Origin: Vicia villosa
Taxonomy: Eukaryota; Streptophyta; Magnoliopsida; Fabales; Fabaceae
Length of the DNA: 64,000 nucleotides
Assembly: GCF_029867415.1 (NCBI RefSeq)
Contig: NW_026705297.1
Coordinates: forward strand, 558,001 to 622,000
Direction of reading: 5' to 3'
Positions within the stretch are counted from its first letter, which is position 1, and each line of letters starts with the position of its first letter. The notes beneath the pieces are model-generated. The model was given only the letters and a program-made list of their open reading frames with translations, searched no databases and was not told where the DNA came from. This document shows positions 11,641 through 22,020 of the stretch, in pieces. The position numbers and the translations under genes were made by a program.

Positions 11641-12119
11641 AAGGAATGGTGACTTGATGGACCATATCAGGTGGGGTAGGAGCAAATCTACTAAGAGATG
11701 AGGGATTTCCCTGATTCCATTCTGCAAGAAGTCTAAAACTTTATCCTTTTGGCCCTCATGTAGGTGGCGAGGGATGACAAGAGTCTCCATAATAGGAGGG
11801 CCGCATCATTTATCTAACTAGAAAAATGGTCAAAGTCAAAATTAAAAAACATCACTCATTGTCAACATTTTCGTGAATTAGTTCATGATTTTTTTTCACA
11901 TTCATCAACATTTCCAAGCTTCCAAGACCTCTTTATATAGGAAATGAAATAGATCCGTTGGAGGGTGGAATTGAAATATCCTCAATAATATAGTTGTTGG
12001 GTGGAGCTTGCAGCATAGAGTGGGTGAGAGGATAAGATGTGAGGAAACACATTGGTACAGTAGTACAATCCTTTTTCCTTATTTTGTGGGTAGTGGAAAG
12101 GATAATTTCTTTTGTATTG

Positions 12120-12293
12120 ATTGTACTCAGCCATGTATTCTTTTATCAGTCATAAACTTCTAGTCAGAGGCTTCGTATATAAGTTGGTGAACCATGAGTA
12201 GAGTTTTGAGCCTATCTTCATCACCTGGTGAAAATGAGACTTCATAATATATAGTTCAGAGGCTTGAATCATTAGAGTCTTTATCAGAGTCAT
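12120..12293. repeat. Older repeat split by the gypsy insertion (left half)
   Basis: The flank carries recurrent AGAGTC, CAGAG and GCTTC motifs. Similar motifs continue right of the insertion (27,993-28,345). This style recalls degenerate SIRE/Angela-type copia LTR sequence, so the gypsy element probably landed in an old retrotransposon. The family assignment is a guess. Confidence 0.3.
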
Positions 12294-12298
12294 TATGG

Positions 12299-13315
12299 TG
12301 TTAGCTGAAGATTTCGTTGAACAAATATATGTGCTTCGAAGGAGTGTATGATCGAAGGCAAGGTGGTTACTGATGACCATCTCTGAGAAATATAAAATGG
12401 CTACTGATGGCCATGTTTCGATAGCAAGAAACGTCTAAGTTTTTATGAAGGTGATGGCTACTGAAAGCTATTGGAAGGACATATCCTCGAAGACTTAGAC
12501 AAAATTTATAAATTTGCTTAAGTATTATTATTTAGCGTGTTTGTTAGTAAGTGTTTATTAACATACTGCCACGCGTCGAAGATGGACTCAGGCGGGAAGA
12601 TTTGAAATTCGAAGATAGTTGCGTAACTGCTTATTCACAGATGTCATCGCTGGAAGTTCTTATGAGAAACGTGGCAGCGGATTAGCGTAGGGCCGTTATG
12701 GTCGAATAGGAGTTTTTTATGATAGAATTCCGTGTGTTCATTTTGTACAAATCACTCACATATTTACTCAAGTATCAAGCGTTAACGAGAACGAGTTCGC
12801 TGAGAAAATGTACGTATGACACCACCATCTTAATACATGAGTATTATCTTTTATTGCTTTTCGTTTTCGAATATCTTTAAATTCTTGCATTCTATTTACT
12901 TCTTGTCATTTACATTACTGTATCTTTACTTTCATGTTATTTACTTTCATGTTATTTACTTTCATGTTATTTACTTTCATGTTATTTACTTTCATGTTAT
13001 TTACTTTCAAGATCTTTAACAGTTTTATGTTTTAAGATTCTTTACATTTAAACAGAATTGCATGTTACGTTATCTGCGTTGTTTACATTTTAAAGTCATA
13101 ATCACATATAATCAAGTCATCACTAAAAGTGTATGTTTTCAATCGAATAACATTTGTCGAAGACAACGAATCATGAACATGGTTCTAAAGAATATTGATA
13201 ACAATCTAATTGACTATGTGTCCTAGGATCAATCTAGTCGATCCTGCGAGTAACCAAATCATATTTATTATAGTTTGGAGGACTAGCGGTTGTTTACCGG
13301 AAATCACCGTAAACA
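12299..13315 (+). repeat. 5' LTR of the gypsy element (TATA deleted)
   Basis: 1017 bp, starts TGTTAGCTGAAG and ends CCGTAAACA. Compared with the 3' LTR it lacks 11 bp after 12,706, exactly the segment holding TATAAA in the partner LTR. It has C instead of A in GTGGCAGCGG (near 12,675). Confidence 0.95.
12925..13010 (+). repeat. 15-bp minisatellite in the LTR
   Basis: Five to six copies of TTACTTTCATGTTAT in tandem. The same array with the same copy number lies at 27,597-27,683 in the 3' LTR, so it has not changed length since insertion. Confidence 0.9.
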
Positions 13316-13318
13316 AAT

Positions 13319-13336
13319 TGGCACACCTGGTGGGAC
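13319..13336 (+). promoter_or_regulatory. Primer-binding site of the gypsy element
   Basis: TGGCACACCTGGTGGGAC begins three bases after the 5' LTR, with the TGG that pairs with a tRNA 3' CCA end. I cannot assign the priming tRNA by eye. Confidence 0.6.
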
Positions 13337-13375
13337 AGTGCACAACCGGTTCCCAAACGAAGGTACAACAAGAAA

Positions 13376-16300
13376 ATGGCTGTTACAGCCAGTGCAGGGG
13401 GTGATCAAGATCCCTCACAAGGCACAGGATCAGGAGCGGCAAATTCGAATTCCACTCAAGGAACAAGGGATACAACGGGTCCAAATGGATCGAGACCTGC
13501 AGATAATTCCCAGTCGGTGCCTGAAAATAATACAGGACTTTCAGGGACTTTGCCAGTTTCAGTGTCAACAACTGCACCTTCGACCACGAGTGCAGAGGAA
13601 GTATTACCGTTTCCCTCAACAAATGCTGCGAATAACTTGTCTAGTCAAGGCACGAATTCAACTTTCGAATGGAGGCCAAATCCTCCATACGGGATGCCAT
13701 TTCCTTTTGGATCAGGCGTACGAGGGGCCGGACCTACTTATGTCCCAACTAATAATGCGACATTTTCACCAAATGTGGGATCTGCGAGTCGAAGTACACA
13801 CAACGTTGGTTTTTCTACCCAGGTGCCTCATTATACCACAAACAGCCAAGCAGCATTTCGACAAGAAATGGATGCAAGCAACCATGATATGCTAGGGGCT
13901 TTAGCCAAAGAATTGACTTCAATCTTTACCCCATTGTTGACAAACATTACTTGCACAAATAGGGAAAATGTAGAAACTTTCCAAAAGATGTCATCTCAAA
14001 TGAATCGGATGGCGGAGTTCATGGGTGTAACACAACCAAAAAGGAAAGATAAACAGCCCGCATACCAAGAGGGAATGCCCATTTTAGAACGTATACAAGA
14101 TGAGGGCCCATCATCGAGACCAACCATCCGAGATATAAACTCCTTGCGGAGGACGAATTGGACGGAAGAAATTCCAGTAATTAATTTAGAGACTTCAAGT
14201 CAAAGAACCGTCCCCGTTCGACAAGAAACGGAGGAAGAACAACCCAGAGTAAGAGTTGTAGGTAGAAATGAACATCCAGATGGGGTTGTTCAAAGAGTCA
14301 GAAGGGAAAATCTGGCCACAGAGAATAACTTGACTGCTATGATAGAAAGGGTGATGGCCAATAATGGCCTAAGTACTGGACTCAGACGTCCAAATTATAC
14401 ATCCCCTATATCAGACTATATTATGCAGACAGAATTACCTAGGGGCACTAAGGTACCCAAATTTACAAAATTTTCAGGCGAAACTAACGAATCGACAGTG
14501 GAACACATTGCTAGGTATCTAACAGAAGCAGGGGACTTGGCAGGAAACGAGGACTTGAGGATCAAGTATTTCCCTAGTTCGCTGACAAAGAATGCCTTTA
14601 TCTGGTTTACTACTTTGCCACCCAATTCGATAGATGCGTGGGCATACCTAGAAAGATTGTTCCATGAGCAATTTTACATGGGTCAAACTAAGATAAGTTT
14701 GAAGGAATTGGCCAGTGTTAAGAGGAAATTCACGGAGACTATTGATGATTATTTGAATAGGTTCCGTCTGTTGAAATCTAGGTGCTTTACGATAGTTCCT
14801 GAGCACGAACTTGTCGAAATGGCTGCAGGTGGTCTAGATTACTCAATAAGAAAGAAATTAGATACCCAATACCTTAGGGACATGGCCCAGTTGGCAGATA
14901 GAGTTCGACAGGTTGAACGCTTGAAAGCAGAAAAGGCTAGGGCTAACAAAAGTCATAAGAAGGAAAGGATAGCGTACGTCGAAGCCGAAGACGCTGATGA
15001 TGAGTCTTTCGATGACTCATATAGCCTGGAGGAAGTCGAAATAGACTTAGCAGAATTAAAAGAGGCACCACCTTATGCCTGCAAATTGTTAAATCCTGCA
15101 AATGGAAAGAACCCTGTAGAAAATGATAAGAATGATAGGTTTCCTAAGAAAACTTATACATTTGATATTACTAAGTGTGATGAAATATTTGATCTATTAG
15201 TAAAAGATGGCCAAATGATACTACCTCCTAATTCCAAAACTCCTCCGTTGGAACAACGGAAGAAAAGAGGTTTCTGTAAATATCATGGGTTTTTAGGCCA
15301 TAAAACTTCACAATGTTTTCTTTTCAGGGATCTAATTCAAAATGCTATCAATGATGGAAGGTTGAAATTTGCTGACAAGACCAAGAGTCACATGAGGGTC
15401 GATACCAATCCCCTAAACATTGCTGATGCTAGCCTCTGTGAGGTAGAAGATATCAACATGGTGGAAGTATCGGAGATCGAAGTGGCGGAAACTAAGGCAA
15501 TGCTCAACGGAAAGCAGGCTACTGAAAGCCTAAATGATGAAATAATCTTCAATACTGAGATTGAAGAAGCTTCCCAAACAGAGATGACTGAAGCACCAAA
15601 AGAAGAGAGCAATGAGGCCACTGAAGACCTCAGGATAAAACTCCAGAAAATCCAAATCTCTGAAGTTGCTCCAGCGGTGGTCAACATGGTTAGCGCCAGA
15701 CACCCAACATCTGAGTTTGGCGAACTAGAGACACGGCTGACAAGGCAGAATGGGGGTATTAAAGTTCCTCTAAGAGCTGAAAGCCTCAAAGACTACCTAT
15801 GGAATTGCCATGAGAGAAATGGTGGAAAACAATGGATGTGCCCAAGGTGTTCGATCATGCTGAACCGAAGAATCGAAGCCAATTTCGAAAGGGCTCGACG
15901 TGAAAGATGGGAACACCCAGGGAGAGAACCAAATCCTTTACTACAAGTGTACCCAAGGATGGATGAAAGCTTATTAGGATTTTTGATCAGATGCCACAAA
16001 GGGAACTCTGAGGTTGCACTCTGCCCCAGATGTGGGGCAGCCTATGATGAGATGCTAGCAAGATCATTTGAACGTGTGCACTGCTCCATGAATCAAGAAA
16101 CTCAAGGGCTACGTCCTGACTTGTATGGTTTCGATGTATGGACTCCAACGAAGAGACCAGATAGTCCACACCCTAGAGTTCGAAGGGTAACGTTCAAAAT
16201 CCCTGCAGACCCACCTAGGGATAGATGGGTACAAGCCGATGCAAGAACCAACAAACGGCGTAGTTGGGACCAAGGAGGAAGAACCGCAATGGCATATAGG

Positions 16301-17443
16301 AGACAATTTCAAAGGCCAAATCGAGAGACATATCGATTGGAGAACTATAAGGGAAAAAACCCTATGTCTCGGTCCCAATGGAGGAGGCACCAGAGGATGA
16401 AAAAGGCCCAGAAGGAATATAGACCAAGAGAAACTGGAGAAACTAGCAGCAACCAAGTCCCATACCAGGGAGCAAAGTCAAACAAACCTCCGGTGGAACG
16501 TGCATTGTTCGAAGCTGAAAAGCTCTTGGATGAAGAAGATAAGATGCGGTCAAATTCCTGGAACGAAGAGGACAGAATGACAAATGATTTTGATTCTGAT
16601 GGAGTCTCGTCTATAAATTTAAATTGCAATGTTGTGTTCGTACTCCCTCACGAGTTTAACCAGGAAACTGAGGTAGAAGACTGTGAGGAGGCTGATATCG
16701 AAGAAATGGCAAAACACAGACCTGTGTGTTACTATGTGCTAAATAATGGTGCAGTCGAAGAGCAGAATGCTTTCTTCGAGAGGCCTGATGAGGGTATGAG
16801 AAATCATTTGAAACCACTCTATATTAGGGCTAAGATTGAGAATGTTGGCATCAATAAAGTCCTAGTTGATGGGGGAGCAGCAGTAAATTTGATGCCCCAG
16901 TATATGATAAAGAGAATTGGCATGTTCGATACGGACATAAGACCACATAACATGGTCCTGTCTAACTATGAGGGTAAGATAGGACAAACACTGGGAGTTG
17001 TTCAAGTCAATTTGACAGTAGGCTCAGTTACCAGACCCACTATGTTCATGGTTATACCAGCAAAAGCAAACTATAACCTGTTGCTCGGAAGGGAATGGAT
17101 TCATGGAGTAGCAGCTGTACCCTCAACAATGCATCAAAGGGTGACAATCTGGAGAGAAGATGGCATAGTAGAAAACATCGAAGGTGATCAGAGTTACTAT
17201 ATGGCTGAAGTTAACCAGGTAAATAAATCCAACTTCGATAGGAATCTGGCAAATATAGGACCTTGTCATACTGCAGAAGAGATGTACACCCCAAATAAGA
17301 ATGCATTGTATTATCTTACTTTGCACCCAAACGGATTCCAATGGGATAGAGAGATCATGGATGGTCCAACGGATACAGCACCTTTAGAAGATCATGCGGC
17401 AATACGGCCAACAGGCTGGGACGATGACATAAATCATGTCTGA
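13376..17443 (+). CDS. Gag-protease polyprotein of the gypsy element
   Basis: 1355 codons, uninterrupted. The first 350 residues are low-complexity (Ser, Thr, Gln, Asn). Residues about 365-510 are the retrotransposon Gag core (WFTTLPPNSIDAWAYLERL, then LNRFRLLKSRC). A zinc knuckle lies near 632 in a variant form, CX2HX4HX4C (CKYHGFLGHKTSQC). Residues about 800-890 hold two similar Cys/His units, CHX9CPRC and CHX8CPRC, each followed by a short helix-like stretch. An acidic and basic linker leads to an aspartic protease near 1150-1250. Its active site reads VDGGAAVNL, where the usual Ser/Thr after Asp is Gly, and its distal part is NLLLGREWIHG. The product would build the virus-like particle and cleave the polyprotein. 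The stop overlaps the next frame's start in ATGTCTGA. The start is the first Met in this frame after the primer site. Confidence 0.88.
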   Translation: MAVTASAGGDQDPSQGTGSGAANSNSTQGTRDTTGPNGSRPADNSQSVPENNTGLSGTLPVSVSTTAPSTTSAEEVLPFPSTNAANNLSSQGTNSTFEWRPNPPYGMPFPFGSGVRGAGPTYVPTNNATFSPNVGSASRSTHNVGFSTQVPHYTTNSQAAFRQEMDASNHDMLGALAKELTSIFTPLLTNITCTNRENVETFQKMSSQMNRMAEFMGVTQPKRKDKQPAYQEGMPILERIQDEGPSSRPTIRDINSLRRTNWTEEIPVINLETSSQRTVPVRQETEEEQPRVRVVGRNEHPDGVVQRVRRENLATENNLTAMIERVMANNGLSTGLRRPNYTSPISDYIMQTELPRGTKVPKFTKFSGETNESTVEHIARYLTEAGDLAGNEDLRIKYFPSSLTKNAFIWFTTLPPNSIDAWAYLERLFHEQFYMGQTKISLKELASVKRKFTETIDDYLNRFRLLKSRCFTIVPEHELVEMAAGGLDYSIRKKLDTQYLRDMAQLADRVRQVERLKAEKARANKSHKKERIAYVEAEDADDESFDDSYSLEEVEIDLAELKEAPPYACKLLNPANGKNPVENDKNDRFPKKTYTFDITKCDEIFDLLVKDGQMILPPNSKTPPLEQRKKRGFCKYHGFLGHKTSQCFLFRDLIQNAINDGRLKFADKTKSHMRVDTNPLNIADASLCEVEDINMVEVSEIEVAETKAMLNGKQATESLNDEIIFNTEIEEASQTEMTEAPKEESNEATEDLRIKLQKIQISEVAPAVVNMVSARHPTSEFGELETRLTRQNGGIKVPLRAESLKDYLWNCHERNGGKQWMCPRCSIMLNRRIEANFERARRERWEHPGREPNPLLQVYPRMDESLLGFLIRCHKGNSEVALCPRCGAAYDEMLARSFERVHCSMNQETQGLRPDLYGFDVWTPTKRPDSPHPRVRRVTFKIPADPPRDRWVQADARTNKRRSWDQGGRTAMAYRRQFQRPNRETYRLENYKGKNPMSRSQWRRHQRMKKAQKEYRPRETGETSSNQVPYQGAKSNKPPVERALFEAEKLLDEEDKMRSNSWNEEDRMTNDFDSDGVSSINLNCNVVFVLPHEFNQETEVEDCEEADIEEMAKHRPVCYYVLNNGAVEEQNAFFERPDEGMRNHLKPLYIRAKIENVGINKVLVDGGAAVNLMPQYMIKRIGMFDTDIRPHNMVLSNYEGKIGQTLGVVQVNLTVGSVTRPTMFMVIPAKANYNLLLGREWIHGVAAVPSTMHQRVTIWREDGIVENIEGDQSYYMAEVNQVNKSNFDRNLANIGPCHTAEEMYTPNKNALYYLTLHPNGFQWDREIMDGPTDTAPLEDHAAIRPTGWDDDINHV

Positions 17444-18050
17444 GTCTTCATTCTTCGAAAAGATTTCGGCCTACGTGGCCGAGAACAAACAGAAGGCGGC
17501 TCTCGAGGCCGAATTAGCAGATGTAAAGGTAGATATCATCCAAATCAAAGAAGAGATAGCAGAATTGGAGGTGCATACAGATTTCGAACACTCCAAAGAT
17601 ACGATCCTAGACGAAGAGATTATGGACGAAGGATCAAACCAAAGATTAGATGCAATATACGACGAAGAACCTTTAGGGTTCGAAAAAGACCCAATGGCTT
17701 CTAATATAAAGATGTTAGCCCAAGATCCACTCGAAGAAGTAAACCTCGGAGACAGGGATCAAAAAAGGATAACATATATCAGCGCGAAATTAGAGCCAGA
17801 ACTAAAAGCAACGGTCATCAAAATGCTGAAAGAAAATAGAGATTGCTTTGCTTGGGATTATGATGAGATGCCTGGTCTAGGAAGGGATCTAGTCGAATTG
17901 AAGCTTCCAATAAAAGAAGGGAAGAAACCTGTGAAGCAAACTCCTAGAAGATTCGCGCCAGAGATCCATTCGAAGATTAAAGCAGAGGTCGAAAGGCTTT
18001 TACGTTGCAAGTTTATCCAAACTACAAGGTATGTCGAATGGATAATATAG
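17436..18050 (+). pseudogene. Gypsy pol, N-terminal reverse-transcriptase part
   Basis: 204 codons in the frame one base ahead of gag-pro, with its ATG overlapping the gag-pro stop (ATGTCTGA). The first half is charged and helix-forming. From about residue 100 it matches the usual start of Ty3/gypsy RT: RDCFAWDYDEMPGLGRDLVE, RFAPEIHSKIKAEVERLL. The frame runs into a stop at 18,048-18,050, just where RT continues in another frame from about 18,042. The break is a small deletion (net change of minus one, modulo three) near 18,045, so RT cannot be made whole from this copy. How pol is normally expressed after gag-pro (reinitiation, frameshift or splicing) is not visible. Confidence 0.8.
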
Positions 18051-19630
18051 TACCTGTAATTAAAAAGAATGGCTCTTTACGAGTATGCATAGACTTTCGT
18101 GATCTTAATGCAGCCACTCCTAAAGACGAATATCCCATGCCTGTAGCAGAAATGCTGGTAGACTCAGCCGCAGGTTTTGAGTATCTAAGTATGTTGGATG
18201 GATACTCAGGATATAATCAGATCTTTATTGCAGAAGATGATGTATCCAAGACAGCGTTTCGTTGCCCAGGGGCAATAGGCACTTACGAATGGGTTGTAAT
18301 GCCTTTTGGTTTAAAAAATGCTGGGGCAACTTACCAAAGAGCAATGAACTCTATATTCCATGACTTTATAGAAACATTCATGCAAGTATATATAGACGAC
18401 ATTGTGGTAAAATCTACTTCGGGAATGAGTCATCTCGATCATCTAAGCCAATCATTCGAAAGAATGAGGAAACATGGGTTGAAGATGAACCCCCTTAAAT
18501 GTGCTTTCTTTGTACAAGCAGGAGATTTCTTGGGTTTCGTAGTCCATAAAAAGGGAATAGAAATCAACCAGAACAAGACAAAAGCCATCATGGAAACCAA
18601 ATCTCCATCCACGAAGAAAGAGTTACAATCATTATTGGGAAAGATAAATTTTTTAAGAAGATTTATCTCTAACTTGAGTGGACGCACGCAAGCCTTCTCG
18701 CCTTTACTACGGCTTAAGCAAGGAAAGTTCGAATGGCGTGCTGAACATCAAGAAGCTTTCGATCAGATAAAGCAATACTTGACTTGTCCACCAATCTTAT
18801 CTCCCCCAAACGGGAAGAAACACATGCGCCTGTACATTTCAGCATCAAACAAAACAATAGGCAGCATGCTGGCACAAGAAGATGAAAATGGCATCGAAAG
18901 AGCCATTTACTACTTAAGTAGAGTACTCAATGATGCAGAGACTAGATATACTGCTATAGAAAAACTCTGCCTTTGTTTGTATTTCTCTTGTATTAAACTT
19001 AAGTATTATATAAAGCCAGTTGATGTTTACGTTTCGTCTCATTGTGATGTTATTAAGCATATGTTATCCAAGCCAATATTACATAGTCGAATTGGCAAGT
19101 GGGCTTTAGCCCTAACGGAATATTCGCTAATATTCCAACCTCTCAAGGCAATGAAAGGCCAAATTGTGTCAGACTTCATTGTCGATCACGCAGTGGTTGA
19201 GAATCATCAGCATTACGTGGACCTAAAACCTTGGAAGTTGTACTTCGATGGGTCGACACATAGAGAAGGTTCTGGAGTTGGAGTGTTGATAATTTCTCCT
19301 GATGGAATTCCAACAAAGCTCAAGTACAAACTCGAAGGACCATTAGGCTCCAACAATGAAGCTGAGTACGAAGCGTTAATCGCCGGACTTGAGGCTTTGT
19401 TAGAACTGGGGGCAACCAGAGTCGAAATTAAAGGAGACTCCGAATTGGTCATCAAACAATTAACAAAAGAATACAAGTGCATCAAAGAGAATCTAATCAT
19501 GTACTTTGTCATTGCAAATAGGCTACTCAAGAAATTCGAATATGTAGAATTGAAACACGTATCAAGGATGAATAACCAAGAAGCGAACGACTTGGCACAG
19601 TTGGCTTCAGGATACAAAGTATCGAAATAA
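18005..19630 (+). pseudogene. Gypsy pol, RT core and two RNase H domains
   Basis: The Met at 18,005 is not the natural start; this is the continuation of pol after the frameshift. The RT fingers and palm follow: LRVCIDFRDLN, FGLKNAGATYQRAM and the catalytic YIDDIVVKS (near residue 128), all intact. The first RNase H, attached to RT, has LYISASNKTIGSML, where the usual catalytic Asp is Ser. It is followed at about 410-535 by a second RNase H with YFDGSTHREGSG, NNEAEYEAL, KGDSELVIKQL and NNQEANDLA, giving an intact Asp-Glu-Asp-Asp set. A decayed tether RNase H plus an acquired second one is characteristic of the Tat lineage. The segment ends with TAA at 19,628-19,630; integrase continues in the same frame, so this is a premature stop. 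Confidence 0.88.
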
Positions 19631-21040
19631 AAATTGGAAGAATTGATCGAAGTAAGAGGAAGAGCAATGTCTACTAAACTTTCTCCGAGCGATCTAGAGA
19701 ATTCACAATTGGGTTATGCCAACAAAGAAGAGTTCGAAGTCCTAAATATTGACTCTTTGGCAGACACGGATTGGAGGAGCCCAATAATCAACTATTTGAA
19801 GAATCCTTCGACGGAGACAGATAGAAAAATCAAGTATAGAGCCTTGTCATATTTTCTAATGGGGAATGAATTGTTCAAGAAAACTCCTGAAGGGGTATTG
19901 CTGAAATGCTTGGGTGAAGCAGAAGCATACTTGGCTCTATCAAACGTACACAGTGGGGCATGTGGTGCACATCAAGCAGGACATAAGATGAAATGGCTTT
20001 TGTTTCGTTATGGGATGTATTGGCCTTCAATGTTGAAAGATTGCATAGAATTTGCCAAGGGGTGCCAAGAATGCCAAGAACACGCAGGTATACAACATGC
20101 TCCAGCAAATGAACTCAGTACAATAGTGAAACCTTGGCCTTTCAGAGGATGGGCTTTAGATTTAATTGGAGAAATTCACCCCAAATCATCCAGAGGTCAA
20201 AGGTACATTTTGGTAGGAATAGACTATTTCACAAAATGGGTCGAAGCAATACCATTGGCAAATGTGGACCAAGAAGCGGTGATTGAGTTTATTCAAAAAT
20301 ATATTATATATAGGTTCGGAATCCCAGAAAGCATAACAACTGATCAGGGATCAGTCTTCACTGGACGAAAAATGCAGGACTTTGCCAAGGAAATAGGATT
20401 CAAGTTGCTAACATCCACACCTTATTATGCTCAAGCAAATGGACAAGTCGAAGCAGCAAATAAAATTATAATTGGTCTTATTAAGAAGCATGTGGGGAAG
20501 AAACCCAAGAATTGGCATAAGACTTTGGATCAAGCACTTTGGGCTTGTCGAACATCTCCAAAAGAAGCTACAAATACAACTCCTTTCCAGTTGACGTTTG
20601 GACATGATGCGGTACTACCAATCGAAATATGTTTGCAGTCAGTAAGAATACAAAGACAAGCAGACATTTCTCCCAACGTTTACTGGGAGTTAATGATGAA
20701 TGAGTTGGTAGATCTAGACGAAGACAGGCTTCGAGCATTGGAAATGATTAAAAGACAGAAAGAAAGGGTATCCAGAGCATACAATAAAAAGGTGAAAGGT
20801 AAAACTTTTGTTAATAATGATTTAGTCTGGAAAGTTATTTTACCTATAGACCGAAAAAATCAGGCGCTTGGTAAATGGTCCCCACATTGGGAAGGACCTT
20901 TTCGAATCTTAAAAACATTTTCGAACAATGCTTATGAAATCGAAGAATTAGCAGAAGATCGTAGGATCTTAAGAGTAAATGGGAAGTATTTGAAGAAATA
21001 TAAGCCAAGCATGTTCGAAGTTAAGATTGCAAAAACGTAG
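19631..21040 (+). pseudogene. Gypsy pol, integrase part
   Basis: About 468 codons in the same frame as the RT segment, cut off from it by the single TAA at 19,628-19,630, with no Met at its head. An HHCC zinc-binding region (AHQAGHKM, later CQECQ) lies near residues 110-150. The catalytic core has all three acidic residues: WALDLIGEI, TDQGSVFTG and NGQVEAANK. The C-terminal region has WSPHWEGPFRILK and ends without a chromodomain. The protein would insert the cDNA into the genome. Apart from the upstream stop it looks intact. Confidence 0.9.
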
Positions 21041-21285
21041 ACACTTGAGGTGTCACGAAAAGCCAAAATGGTTAGCCATGTGTCAAAACACATGAGCCAT
21101 ATTGATCAAAATGGCTTTACATGCAGAATAACAGACTTAAAAAGGAAAAGTCTAAAGAAATTTCAAAATATTTGTCATTCATAACTTGGGTTTGCATGCA
21201 TTACAAAAGATCCAAACAGGATCTGAAAGTACAACAAAAAAAAAGAAAGCATAAAAACCCTAAGATAAAGAAAAAAGGAAAGTTG
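21041..21285. other. Spacer between pol and the antisense genes
   Basis: Short A-rich spacer inside the gypsy element, where the plus-strand pol transcript and the minus-strand gene ending at 21,286 converge. No open gene. Confidence 0.6.
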
Positions 21286-22020
21286 TTAGTTAATCCTTTG
21301 GTTTAAACCCTCCAAGGACAACACGGGTGAAGCTTCAGCTTCGAACATGTCGATGGCTCCGCCCTCACGCATGCGTCTCACTACACCCTTCCTTTGAAAG
21401 ATGAAAGTAAGAAGTCTTCCGTATGGGAGGCAAGTCACGTTCCTCTGCCGTTCAGTACCAATAGAGACAGCTTTCACGAGACCTTTGAATATCATCAAAG
21501 GAATGTTGATCTTCTTCCCTCGAAGACCACAGAAGATGAACTCCAAATCTTCAACCAAGATGTCGTTTTCGTTGATCCTCCGAGGCTGGAAGTTGCCCAC
21601 GAGCATCTGATGCCAGATCCTAACAACTCTGGCACTAAAAGGATCATTGTCCATGACGGACCTCAGCATGAGATGCGTGGTCATGTTAAAGCCATCGTCA
21701 TCAAAGCGTTCCCCAGAGTTACTACACCTGATTAAGTGAGCAATGGTGGCAGGAGTAATACTGAAACGTGCATGCCGAATCTCAGAATCTATGGTGGTTC
21801 TACCTTCAGGATCTATGCGTACAGTAGCATTCATCCAAAACTCAGCCAACATGTTTGGATAAACAGCACCTTCCAAGACTTCCTCAAAGTAGAAGTCCAA
21901 CTCCTGATTGACAAACAAAGTTTCAAGAGTGACAAAGTGGCGAAGGAGTTCATCCTCAGAAAGTCTGAACTCGCTCCGGATAAGGGTTTTGATTTCATTG
22001 AAAGAGAGGATTTCGGCCAT
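21286..22020 (-). CDS. Antisense ORF, 244 residues, putative plant transposon protein domain
   Basis: A complete single-exon frame on the minus strand, opposite to gag-pol. The protein starts MAEILSFNEIKTL, is acidic in its first third, and has a central block LAEFWMNATVRIDPEGR followed by a SEIRHARFSITPATIAHLI stretch and GLRGKKINIPLMIFKGLV. This order (EFW-N, a SE...V/F-S-IT block, then IAHL) resembles the putative plant transposon protein domain found in extra ORFs of plant LTR elements. I make that match from memory with moderate confidence. No catalytic motif is visible. A TATA box at 22,128-22,135 and a pyrimidine-rich leader precede it, so it looks like an independently transcribed gene. 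Function unknown. Confidence 0.72.
   Translation of the reverse strand: MAEILSFNEIKTLIRSEFRLSEDELLRHFVTLETLFVNQELDFYFEEVLEGAVYPNMLAEFWMNATVRIDPEGRTTIDSEIRHARFSITPATIAHLIRCSNSGERFDDDGFNMTTHLMLRSVMDNDPFSARVVRIWHQMLVGNFQPRRINENDILVEDLEFIFCGLRGKKINIPLMIFKGLVKAVSIGTERQRNVTCLPYGRLLTFIFQRKGVVRRMREGGAIDMFEAEASPVLSLEGLNQRIN

Noticed and set aside
12925..13010. CRISPR-like regular short repeats
   Set aside because: Direct minisatellite without spacers, in a plant LTR.
12837..13019. 60-codon frame repeated identically in both LTRs (also 27,509-27,691)
   Set aside because: Produced by the 15-bp minisatellite; Tyr-Phe-His-Val-Ile repeats, not a gene.
13290..13895. 201-codon plus-strand frame overlapping the start of gag
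   Set aside because: A shadow of the Gln/Thr-rich N terminus of the gag-pro frame; no domain, and the gag frame is far longer.
17436..18050. Programmed frameshift as the cause of the pol break at 18,045
   Set aside because: No slippery heptamer seen, and coding bases appear to be missing at the break; a deletion is simpler.
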